This document shows positions 1-6,772 of a stretch of DNA of 12,434 bases, one piece after another (position 1 is the first letter of the stretch; each line of letters begins with the position of its first letter). Position numbers and translations under genes: made by a program. Source of the DNA: Gemmatimonadales bacterium UBA1120 (lineage in GTDB: Bacteria > Gemmatimonadota > Gemmatimonadetes > Longimicrobiales > Gaopeijiaceae); the NCBI GenBank assembly GCA_002313925.1, contig DCAZ01000016.1, forward strand, positions 13,771-26,204, written 5' to 3'. Under the pieces are notes generated by a model, which saw only the letters and a program-made list of their open reading frames with translations, made no database searches and was not told the origin of the DNA.

Positions 1-1091
1 TGCGCCTCTTCGTGCCCACTCCCAGAAGCGACTAAATCAACTGCCATAATGCCACCTCGGAGTGACACACCCTGGTACCGAGATCGTCCTGGAGGGCGCC
101 ATGTGATGGCCGCTTCCGCACCATAAAGATTGCGATCTAATGACCGTGCATCGGCCACAAATGTGCCGTTAATCCAACTAAAACCCAGATCGAGATCAGT
201 CGAAGAAGATAGATTCCAGAAACCATTAATGTGCCCTAACACCGAGAGACCATTTGACTCACCGAATAGCATCTCGTTCTCGCTACGTGTCACTTCGAGC
301 GTAGCTTCGTAGGTACCACTGACACCACCGAACGGTGCAAGCCAATGCACCGAAGCCCCCGTCTGTGCTAACGATTCTGGACCGATGAACGAGAGATGTG
401 GAAGCGAACGTGTCTGGAATGGCAAGGCGTGAGGATGCCAGCGGTTCAGTTGACCGAACTGCTGGAAAAACTTTCCGAGCTTAACTCCGACACCCCCTGG
501 TAATCCCACCCATTCGACATAACCCTCTTCAACTCCGAATCCCAGACCACCCTCTTGTTCTCTGTGGTCGCGAGGTCCTTCTTCAAACGGTAAGAGCTCC
601 CCTCCCTCGTTGTGGCGAGATATAAAGATTTTCGCACGTGAGAAGGGGTCCAGATTTGAGACGATCGAGATTTCAAATTCACGTGCAAAGAAATTGTCCT
701 CGCTAGTATCATCCGCATTTATGTGCCCAAAGACATCAGAGTTGACACTGATTTCTGGGTTGAGGGCCTGCAATGAACGCTGCCGTCCAACGAATTCTTG
801 CTCCGTAGCTTGATCTACAGCACCTGTATTTTCCCCGAAGGCCGCAGCCGCTCGTGCTGCAGCTCGGAGTCGGGCCAGTGCGTCATCGGCTTCCTCTTCA
901 GGACCAGAGGTGCGAAGCTTTGCAACTTCCTGGGTCAGGCTATCAACGAGAGCCACGAGCCGCTCGAGCTCCACTTGAAGGGAATCGATTCTTTCTTGGG
1001 CGACCAGGCCCCCAGGACCAGCCAAAATCAGGATTGTAGACACGAAGACTGCCCACCTGTGACGGTCGATCCTCGTTGCACTAATACTCAT
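1..1091 (-). CDS. Porin-like outer-membrane protein with N-terminal coiled coil (partial, 3' end outside window)
   Basis: I translated this frame by hand from the ATG at 1091. It stays open for 363 codons to the window edge, so the C-terminus is missing. Residues 1-31 are a signal peptide (hydrophobic WAVFVSTILILAGPGGLVA, then Q32). Residues about 33-60 form a heptad-like coiled coil (ERIDSLQVELERLVALVDSL), followed by an Ala/Arg/Glu-rich linker to about 85. From about 110 the LNPEISV segment opens alternating beta-strand sequence, including GVGVKLGKFFQQFGQLNRWH, the kind of strand and turn seen in phosphate-selective-porin-like barrels. A Shine-Dalgarno GAGGAAGAGGG lies about 10 nt before the ATG. 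Coiled coil plus barrel without a TonB plug suggests a trimeric or peptidoglycan-tethered porin. The gene lies 95 nt downstream of a Cys/His membrane protein, probably in one transcript. The substrate is unknown; metal uptake is inferred from that neighbour only. Confidence 0.85.
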   Translation of the reverse strand, partial: MSISATRIDRHRWAVFVSTILILAGPGGLVAQERIDSLQVELERLVALVDSLTQEVAKLRTSGPEEEADDALARLRAAARAAAAFGENTGAVDQATEQEFVGRQRSLQALNPEISVNSDVFGHINADDTSEDNFFAREFEISIVSNLDPFSRAKIFISRHNEGGELLPFEEGPRDHREQEGGLGFGVEEGYVEWVGLPGGVGVKLGKFFQQFGQLNRWHPHALPFQTRSLPHLSFIGPESLAQTGASVHWLAPFGGVSGTYEATLEVTRSENEMLFGESNGLSVLGHINGFWNLSSSTDLDLGFSWINGTFVADARSLDRNLYGAEAAITWRPPGRSRYQGVSLRGGIMAVDLVASGSGHEEA

Positions 1092-1155
1092 GATGATTTG
1101 CCCTCTTCCTCACTGTACTCACAGAAGCAGGCCCTCAGAGGGACCCACTGAGATC

Positions 1156-1173
1156 GGCCGCTAGAAAGCGGCC
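1156..1173. promoter_or_regulatory. Hairpin between small membrane gene and porin gene
   Basis: A perfect 7-bp inverted repeat GGCCGCT/AGCGGCC with a 4-nt loop lies 13 nt past the stop of the small membrane protein and 64 nt before the porin ATG. No T tract follows on the minus strand. It may therefore be a processing or partial attenuation element rather than a full terminator. Confidence 0.35.
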
Positions 1174-1186
1174 CGGTACTGCGCAG

Positions 1187-1519
1187 TTAGGCCAGAGGTG
1201 GAGCTCTAGAGGGGTGCCCTTCGGAAAGCACGGCGTGGACAAGAATGTCAGTTTCAGCTGGTCTAAGATCCCGAACGATGACATCCTGTTGCTGCTCTTC
1301 AAGTCCGACTGAAGGTGTAGCTAGGTTCGCCACGACCTGAGTACAAACCGTGTGATCATGAGCGGGCGGGCACGTCGATGGGTTGTGTTCGCTCTCTACG
1401 ACGGGCTCATTTACTAGATCAGCACGCTCCAAGAGCGGAACCGAGATCCAGATGACAAGCATCACGGCGGAGAGGCCGACTGACACGGCCTGGCGAATCA
1501 CCTTCCCTTTCTGATTCAT
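1187..1519 (-). CDS. Small membrane-anchored protein with Cys/His cluster, possible metal binder
   Basis: The product is 110 residues. Residues 11-30 form one hydrophobic helix (VSVGLSAVMLVIWISVPLL), either an anchor or an uncleaved signal. The part beyond it contains a compact cluster, E44-H45 then C50-P-P-A-H54-D-H56-T-V-C59, well suited to binding a transition metal or forming a disulfide. The protein ends in a Pro-rich SRAPPLA tail. No convincing Shine-Dalgarno precedes the ATG. A TTGACA hexamer and a weak -10 place a start point near the ATG, so a leaderless message is possible. The gene sits directly upstream of a porin-like outer-membrane gene, and a Fur-like half-site overlaps its -35. 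I do not recognise a named family. A role in metal sensing, delivery or uptake is inferred from the motif and neighbour. Confidence 0.7.
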   Translation of the reverse strand: MNQKGKVIRQAVSVGLSAVMLVIWISVPLLERADLVNEPVVESEHNPSTCPPAHDHTVCTQVVANLATPSVGLEEQQQDVIVRDLRPAETDILVHAVLSEGHPSRAPPLA

Positions 1520-1524
1520 TACGG

Positions 1525-1565
1525 TTTACGGTAAAACCATGGATTAGCAGGTGTCAATGATAATC
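1525..1565 (-). promoter_or_regulatory. Candidate promoter with overlapping Fur-like half-site
   Basis: On the minus strand a consensus TTGACA (1552-1557) is followed after 18 nt by TACCGT (1528-1533), a weak -10 keeping the key T, A and final T. The start point would fall at about the ATG of the small membrane protein. The plus-strand run AATGATAATC (1556-1565) matches ten consecutive bases of the classical Fur box and overlaps the -35. An odd-centred dyad TTTACGGTAAA (1525-1535) covers the -10. Together these would suit metal-responsive repression, but only half of a Fur box matches (11 of 19 positions). Confidence 0.35.
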
Positions 1566-1628
1566 GAGCCGAAAGACTGCTAGACACTTGATGAGGGTGA
1601 GCAGTATCTATATGGCTGAGATTCTAAC

Positions 1629-1641
1629 CTGAGTGACTCAG
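1629..1641. promoter_or_regulatory. 13-bp perfect palindrome CTGAGTGACTCAG
   Basis: This odd-centred dyad lies 34-46 nt past the stop of the D-aminoacylase gene and about 110 nt upstream of the small membrane gene. A larger overlapping repeat (GCTGAG at 1615-1620 with CTCAGC at 1637-1642) shares its right arm. It could be part of a terminator or an operator. No T tract follows, so a terminator is not clearly supported. Confidence 0.3.
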
Positions 1642-1674
1642 CGTTCTCTGAACCCGGATAACGAAGAGTATCTT

Positions 1675-3342
1675 TTAGGGAATGCGAGTAAGTGAGAGGA
1701 ACGCACCAGGTGTTCGACCGGTGAGACTCCCATCTCTGAGCACCAGGACACCGTTAACTAACACGTGCACGATCCCTTCGGCAAAACGCTGAGGATAATC
1801 CCAATCAGAACGATCAATGATTGTCTCAGCGTTAAAGATCGTCAGATCTGCAGCGTACCCTTCTTCGATCTGTCCCCGATCGGTAAGCCCAAGAAAATCC
1901 GCAGGTAAGGATGTAATCTTCCGGATTGCTTCTTCCAACGGCAGAACTCCCTCTTCACGCACGTAGTGACCAAGAAAGCGCGCAAAGGTACCCGCCCCTC
2001 GAGGGTGCCCCCTGCCAGCTTCGCTACCGTCTGCATAAGCCCCATCACTCGCAATCATATTCCACGGCTGAACCATGAGAGTCCGGACGTCTTCTTCTGT
2101 AATAGCACCCAGTGTGATGTTCACGGGGGCAGACGCTCCAGCGATCAAATCCATCACTGCATCGAACGGGTCTTGTCCCTCTTCAGCAAGTTCTGAGAGG
2201 TAGACTCCAACCAACTCAGGATAATCAGAGCTGCTCACTATCCGCATACTGTTGTATCCGGTCGCCTTCAACCAAGCAAATCCACCATCAATCCCGTTCT
2301 CACTTGCTTCTTTCAATTGTGTGCGGTGACTCGGATTAACCAACGTCGATCGGAACCGTGCTACTGCTTCGGGATTAAGAGGCCCAGAGCCCTGGAGACT
2401 TAATGACAGACCTGCTAGATCCGCCATAGAGGGAGGTATCACAATGATACCAATCAAGGAGGTGGTGGCAGCCCCGTCGTATGGATACTGGTCAGAAACG
2501 ATCTCCACACCTCTAGACCGGGCATTCTCCACCAGTTCGATCACATCGTTAATGTGTCCTTCGTTGTGAAGCCCCACCGCCTTCAGATGTCCGATCTTAC
2601 CAGATATTCCAGCACCCTCAGAGATCGCAACCACTTCCTGATCAGATTCCACGAAAGCGTGGACGGGATTTCGGACATGGGAGTCGTAGATACCACCGAA
2701 CGGAGCTACTTCTCGAGCAAGCTCAACCACTTCTGATGTCTCAGAGAACATCCCGGGCTCGTACATAAGTCCAGTCGAAAAACCTACTGCTCCTAATTCC
2801 ATTCCTTCTCTGACTTGTGTTCGCATTATATCAAGCTCAGAAGGAGTGGGGGCACGCTGTTGATCCCCTCCCATAACACTTTCGCGTATGGAATTGTGCC
2901 CAATGTAAACCGCGACATTCGTGCCTGAGCCATTGTTCCCCAAAGCTTCAATAACTGTCCGGATCATCTCGGGACCGAAACCACCATCTGGTCCTCCAAC
3001 GACAGTTGTGACACCCTGCCTAAGGACGCCTTCATTCATACGTCTCTGACGTTCTAGTAGTGCCGGCACAGTATGGCTATGGACATCAATAAAACCAGGA
3101 GCAACAACTAGACCTAGCGCATCCAACGTATCAGTGGCTTGCACTCCATCCTCACCGATCCAAGCGATCCTATCTCCAAGAACACCGACGTTCATCTGGG
3201 AGGATGCTTCGCCGGAACCGTCTACCAGAATTCCACCCAGAATAAGCAGGTCCAGATTACTTGGAGGTGAACCCTCACAACCAATCAGTACGGTGCACCC
3301 TACTAGAAGTGCGGCGAGTTTTTCCGGCCTGACTCTAATCAT
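1675..3342 (-). CDS. N-acyl-D-amino-acid deacylase (D-aminoacylase)-type amidohydrolase, lipoprotein
   Basis: This 555-residue metal-dependent amidohydrolase would hydrolyse N-acyl-D-amino acids or related D-configured amides. The signal peptide ends in a lipobox, LIGC (Cys22), so a lipid-anchored periplasmic enzyme is predicted. Most characterised D-aminoacylases are cytoplasmic and shorter. Visible family features: GFIDVHSHT with metal ligands H88 and H90; VGFSTGLMYEPG (186-197); SHVRNP with H222; GHLKAVG with H252; DQYPYDGAAT (284-293); ASDGAY with D433; and HPRGAGTFARFLGHYVRE (446-463). The usual bridging Cys of the GNCG loop is not present; the equivalent loop reads VVGGPDGG (about 114-121), with Asp118 in that place. 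That loop also occurs in family relatives of uncertain substrate, so exact specificity is open. The ATG directly abuts the TAA of the upstream barrel gene, so the two are almost certainly translationally coupled. Confidence 0.9.
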   Translation of the reverse strand: MIRVRPEKLAALLVGCTVLIGCEGSPPSNLDLLILGGILVDGSGEASSQMNVGVLGDRIAWIGEDGVQATDTLDALGLVVAPGFIDVHSHTVPALLERQRRMNEGVLRQGVTTVVGGPDGGFGPEMIRTVIEALGNNGSGTNVAVYIGHNSIRESVMGGDQQRAPTPSELDIMRTQVREGMELGAVGFSTGLMYEPGMFSETSEVVELAREVAPFGGIYDSHVRNPVHAFVESDQEVVAISEGAGISGKIGHLKAVGLHNEGHINDVIELVENARSRGVEIVSDQYPYDGAATTSLIGIIVIPPSMADLAGLSLSLQGSGPLNPEAVARFRSTLVNPSHRTQLKEASENGIDGGFAWLKATGYNSMRIVSSSDYPELVGVYLSELAEEGQDPFDAVMDLIAGASAPVNITLGAITEEDVRTLMVQPWNMIASDGAYADGSEAGRGHPRGAGTFARFLGHYVREEGVLPLEEAIRKITSLPADFLGLTDRGQIEEGYAADLTIFNAETIIDRSDWDYPQRFAEGIVHVLVNGVLVLRDGSLTGRTPGAFLSLTRIP

Positions 3343-4857
3343 TTAACGGACTGGAATTCTCACTGAAAGCTGGTGGGTATGAACCAAGGCATCCTGTAAC
3401 GTGAGAGGCCCCTGCGGCGCGATGATGAAATCGTTGGCACTGGCCATCGTCCTCACCACACCCTCCTCCCACTCCCAAGCAATGCCAGGTCGTCCCGTAC
3501 CAGTTGTGAGACGTCCTGTATACCGGAGATCGATGTCAGAGAAGTGAAGGACGGCTCCCATGGTAGGAGACCATTCCATCCAAGACTCCTCTAGGTCACG
3601 GAACGAGCCCTCAATGTGATTTACCTGTTCGAGCTCATAGTCATAGGAACGCATCTCAAGACCAGCTTGAAGCTCTAAGTCTCCGAGTTGGTGAGAGAGG
3701 CCCGTCCTGAGAATGACATTCGTGAAGAAGAACTCGTTTTCAATCGTCCGGCCTCCTGGCTTAATCACTGTACCTGAGCCAGTGGTCACGAGTTTGTCTG
3801 CCTCCTGCCAGGTTTCGCTCCAGATCGGTTGTAGAACCATATCAACCCCAAAAGTTGTCTCTCCACGCGTCCGAGCGATCCCAAAACCTGCCTCATACGC
3901 CCACGTAGTTCCGGGGTCCCTAGGAATGTTTTGAATCTGATAATTTGGGATTTTCGGATGCGATTTTTGGTTTATCGTAGCAGTTGCCCCAATCCGCCAT
4001 CCAGGAGCGCTCAGATCCCGATCCCAATTCAGGTGACCACCTATGGTACGCGTCTTGTCTTCGTTGACCTCAATACGACGTGTAGCCACACGATCAAAGT
4101 CTCCTCTCCATATGAAATCGGTCCATGTCACATCATGCGTCATCGAAATCCTGTTGTAGACGCCGACTAAAGAAATCCGATCACGCTCTCCGGTGCGGTA
4201 TAGACCCAGGCGCACATCCGAAGCGCTTCCTGATTGATCAATCCGATCTGCCCCCGCATACAAGAGATCAACACCATCGACCGCATTGAGCTGTGCTGTC
4301 GAGAACCCAAGCCCGACAGACCATGGCCCGGAGTCTACTTTTCGCCCAATAAACCCTCGTGCGTAGAGGTTCCTCGAAGACACGTCACTGAGCTGTTGAG
4401 GTTGACTGTCCCAGATGACACCAGGCTCGATGAAGGGTCCCCATCCCCAGCGCTCTTCGGGGTTATCGATCTGCTGAACTGCCAACGCAGCGCCACCGAA
4501 CCAAGCATCTCCTTGGAATAGTCCAACCATCGGAAATGTCTTACCGCCACCACCATGATCTGAGATTCCATAGAACGTGGGAGCGCCTAGGAAGGACGAT
4601 TCGCCGATGAAGACGCCCTGGGCGGGATTCACCCAACCGTCGGCCAAGGGGTCATCTACGGCGATCGTTACACCACCCATCCCAAGAGTCTCGGACGGAA
4701 CCGTCAGAAACTGATCCCCAGATGCAACTGGGACCGTGCGAATCGGAATGAGCTGGGCAGTCAATCCTGTACCAGCAAGAATTGTAAACAACAAGAGATT
4801 TAGAGAAATCCTAAAAAAATCTTTGGTCACCTTGGTCTCCTGGATCATTGGCATCAT
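3343..4857 (-). CDS. Outer-membrane beta-barrel protein, N-terminus FadL/PorV-like
   Basis: The predicted product is up to 504 residues: a signal peptide (LLLFTILAGTGLTA, cleavage near residue 34), then aromatic-rich alternating strands to a C-terminal strand LSVRIPVR typical of barrels. Residues 57-81 read SETLGMGGVTIAVDDP and VNPAQG, the N-terminal pattern of FadL/PorV-type transporters. Start choice: three ATG codons lie at residues 1, 2 and 4 with a poor Shine-Dalgarno. A GTG at residue 10 (4828-4830) has AGGAG six bases upstream and would leave an ordinary-length signal peptide, so it is the better start. The stop codon is immediately followed by the ATG of the D-aminoacylase gene. The barrel may let substrate or product of that enzyme cross the outer membrane (inference). 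It could also be a member of an uncharacterised lineage-specific barrel family. Confidence 0.8.
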   Translation of the reverse strand: MMPMIQETKVTKDFFRISLNLLLFTILAGTGLTAQLIPIRTVPVASGDQFLTVPSETLGMGGVTIAVDDPLADGWVNPAQGVFIGESSFLGAPTFYGISDHGGGGKTFPMVGLFQGDAWFGGAALAVQQIDNPEERWGWGPFIEPGVIWDSQPQQLSDVSSRNLYARGFIGRKVDSGPWSVGLGFSTAQLNAVDGVDLLYAGADRIDQSGSASDVRLGLYRTGERDRISLVGVYNRISMTHDVTWTDFIWRGDFDRVATRRIEVNEDKTRTIGGHLNWDRDLSAPGWRIGATATINQKSHPKIPNYQIQNIPRDPGTTWAYEAGFGIARTRGETTFGVDMVLQPIWSETWQEADKLVTTGSGTVIKPGGRTIENEFFFTNVILRTGLSHQLGDLELQAGLEMRSYDYELEQVNHIEGSFRDLEESWMEWSPTMGAVLHFSDIDLRYTGRLTTGTGRPGIAWEWEEGVVRTMASANDFIIAPQGPLTLQDALVHTHQLSVRIPVR

Positions 4858-5154
4858 TCAACCCTGTCCTGAGTAGAGGAATCCAGCAGCACAACTACTG
4901 TGGAAAGAACTGCCTGCTGGCCTCTCAATGTGCAGACACCATGCCACGAGAAAACGCCCTATTATTCAATAGGTTTGACAACCTTGCGTCCTCTCTGTGT
5001 GACGCTTAACAGGCCCGGATGGGACAGCTTAAATTGCACTTTCAGATTCTTGTCTAGTTCTCGATTCTAGACCGCAATTCCTCATACGCCTCAAATTCGC
5101 AACATAGAGAGCGGGTAGTCGGAGTTGGGTGGTCAGGTTAGCACCAGCTTCTGA
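4858..5154. other. 297-base spacer between two minus-strand units, with two dyads
   Basis: I see no gene here. It holds CCTATT-ATTC-AATAGG (4958-4973), a 6-bp perfect dyad about 100 nt upstream of the barrel gene, and GTCTAG-N9-CTAGAC (5052-5072). A minus-strand TAGAAT between the arms of the second dyad resembles a -10 box, with TTGAGG 19 nt upstream as a poor -35. This spacer is the likely place for the barrel/D-aminoacylase promoter and for termination of the upstream transcript. Neither hairpin has a T tract. Confidence 0.4.
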
Positions 5155-5685
5155 CTAGCTTCTTGGCCGTAGCTCAAAGAGCCAGATATCTCCCGACTCT
5201 ACCTGTTGGAATGGGATAGGAGCCCCACCTACATACTTCCTTCCTAATTCGTTCAATACTGGAGTCGCCACAGTTTCATCTCGGATCCTTACCATTTGGC
5301 GTTCGTAGAGCTTCCCATCAACTCGTAATATCGCGCGACCATCTTCTTCGGCTTCTTTGGGCCAATGTTTCCAGACTTTACCCAAGAATGAGTTCATATA
5401 GCCGGAAGGAATGAAAATTCGGCCTTCATGTTCCATAATCCACGTAGTGCGCGAGCGAACAGGATCCAATAACTGAAACTCTACCGTAGAGTAATCTCTT
5501 ACGAACGCCCAATCCGGCTCCTCCATACCCGTCTGCATTTCACCGGAATCAAACGGACCAGCCGCAACGATCGCTAGCGCACCCTCAAGAGGCCCATCAT
5601 GAAACCTCGCTACTGCAAAAACCCCCAATACAACCCCTATAACAAGGATCAAAAGTGTACTAAGAGTCCGAAATATAAGTTTCAT
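5155..5685 (-). CDS. Membrane-anchored conserved hypothetical protein, possible split-barrel fold
   Basis: The product is 176 residues. Residues 5-27 are a hydrophobic anchor (LSTLLILVIGVVLGVFAVA). The rest is a soluble domain with PDWAFVRDYSTVEFQ (57-71), RSRTTWIMEHEGRIFIP (78-93), KVWKHWPKEAEEDGRAILRV (103-122) and DGKLYERQMVRIRD (123-136). The alternating strands with 'R-T-W-x-x-x-x-x-G-R-x-x-x-P' and 'D-G-R-A-x-x-R-x-D-G' recall FMN/F420-binding split-barrel proteins, but no ligand motif is certain and I would not assign a reaction. A Shine-Dalgarno GGAG lies 10 nt before the ATG, with an extended -10 promoter further upstream. It is 79 nt downstream of the beta-lactamase-like gene and may be both read through from it and transcribed on its own. 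Confidence 0.7.
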   Translation of the reverse strand: MKLIFRTLSTLLILVIGVVLGVFAVARFHDGPLEGALAIVAAGPFDSGEMQTGMEEPDWAFVRDYSTVEFQLLDPVRSRTTWIMEHEGRIFIPSGYMNSFLGKVWKHWPKEAEEDGRAILRVDGKLYERQMVRIRDETVATPVLNELGRKYVGGAPIPFQQVESGDIWLFELRPRS

Positions 5686-5734
5686 TAAATCATTACTCCA
5701 TAAATACTTAGATAGCTATATCTCATGTTACACT

Positions 5735-5743
5735 ATAATACCA
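5735..5743 (-). promoter_or_regulatory. Extended -10 promoter element for the 176-residue membrane protein
   Basis: The minus strand reads TGGTATTAT, a TGn extension plus a hexamer matching five of six -10 consensus bases, about 50 nt upstream of the ATG at 5685. No good -35 is present, which is common for extended -10 promoters. The surrounding spacer is distinctly AT-rich compared with the genes. Confidence 0.4.
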
Positions 5744-5764
5744 GGGTCGAAAATCCATATTCAT

Positions 5765-6748
5765 TCAGCGCCAACTATCAACCAAATCCACGGCAATCCT
5801 TCCGAGGGCGGCTTCAAGTTCAAAGAAATCCCCTTGATTCTGGTTGGTAAACACAGCGACTACGGTGGGGCCACCCTCATAATAGAGAATCCCGACATCG
5901 TTACCAGCGTGAGGTGGCCAATCCCCAGTCTTATGGGCAATAGAGGCCCTGCCCCGCAGCTGTTGCGGCAACCTAGAACTGTAGAATTGTCTTCGGAGGA
6001 TACCGATCATCTCGTCACTCGATTCAGGCGATGCCCACTCACCTTCCTCGATCGCCTCAAGCATATGAGAGATTTCTCGAGCCGTAATCCTGCCCAGCCA
6101 TTGAGTGGAATCACCCTCGAAACCGAAGCTACGAACTCCAGCTTCGGGATCAGAAGGAAAGCCTGACTCAAAAACCTCGCGATCTGAAAGAGAGGCATTG
6201 CCGGGGTCAGCTAACTCCAACACAGCCCTAAACAACTCACCCGTGGTGGCACGTAGTCGAGTTTGTTCAAAGCCCAATTCAGCGAGCATGGTGTTCACGC
6301 GCTCCAATCCCAGGCGCTTTATCACCACATCCGTCGCTGTATTGTCACTCGTGATAATCATCTGGGTGATGATATCCCTATAAGTCGGCTCGATACCAGG
6401 TACGAAACTTTGAAGGAGTCCGCTTCCACGTCGCATGTCTTCCGGCTGGATTTGATACCGTTCATCGAGTTCTAGTGTCCCGGCATCGGCATCTCGATAT
6501 GCCAACACCATGATGGGGATCTTGATCACGCTAAGCGCATTCATCGGTTCGTCAGCACGAATAGCGATCTCGCGCCCTGACGGAAGATGTTTGGCGTAAA
6601 AGGATGTCTTGGCGTTCAGGGAATTGAGGCTTGCCTCGATACGGGAAGCGAGATCTCCACTTTGACTGACACTATCCTGCTCAGGTGCACATCCCCAGAC
6701 CATTACAGCCGCCAATAGAACGACACCTCGTATCTCAACCCTCTTCAT
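5765..6748 (-). CDS. Serine beta-lactamase-like (class A / beta-lactamase2 fold) lipoprotein
   Basis: This 327-residue serine hydrolase of the penicillin-recognising superfamily has a lipobox-like VWGC (Cys20), so it should be lipid-anchored in the periplasm. The catalytic signatures are clear: SVIK (Ser73, Lys76), SDN (134-136) and KTG (273-275, within AHKTGDWPPHAGNDVG). The expected class A general base Glu in an E-x-x-L-N omega loop is not seen. E171 is at about the right spacing from SDN but in an unrelated context (TTGELF). The stretch before ITAREISHML (221-230) is about 35 residues longer than in TEM-like enzymes. It may therefore be a beta-lactamase of unusual omega loop, or an amidase/transpeptidase-like relative; resistance should not be assumed. 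AAGGA lies 8 nt before the ATG. It starts 24 nt after the DUF5916 gene, consistent with one operon. Confidence 0.85.
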   Translation of the reverse strand: MKRVEIRGVVLLAAVMVWGCAPEQDSVSQSGDLASRIEASLNSLNAKTSFYAKHLPSGREIAIRADEPMNALSVIKIPIMVLAYRDADAGTLELDERYQIQPEDMRRGSGLLQSFVPGIEPTYRDIITQMIITSDNTATDVVIKRLGLERVNTMLAELGFEQTRLRATTGELFRAVLELADPGNASLSDREVFESGFPSDPEAGVRSFGFEGDSTQWLGRITAREISHMLEAIEEGEWASPESSDEMIGILRRQFYSSRLPQQLRGRASIAHKTGDWPPHAGNDVGILYYEGGPTVVAVFTNQNQGDFFELEAALGRIAVDLVDSWR

Positions 6749-6772
6749 GTTCTAGTCCTTGGTCTCGGGTAA

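Noticed and set aside
446..718. Minus-strand frame of 90 codons inside the porin gene
   Set aside because: It is a different frame of the same strand, with low-complexity Ser-rich translation; the 363-codon frame explains the region.
798..1151. Plus-strand open frame of 117 codons at the left end
   Set aside because: It lies antisense to the porin gene, which has a signal peptide, coiled coil and ribosome binding site; the plus-strand translation shows no domain.
5765..6748. Calling the beta-lactamase-like gene an antibiotic resistance gene
   Set aside because: The canonical omega-loop Glu context is missing and there is no resistance-type regulator or mobile element nearby.
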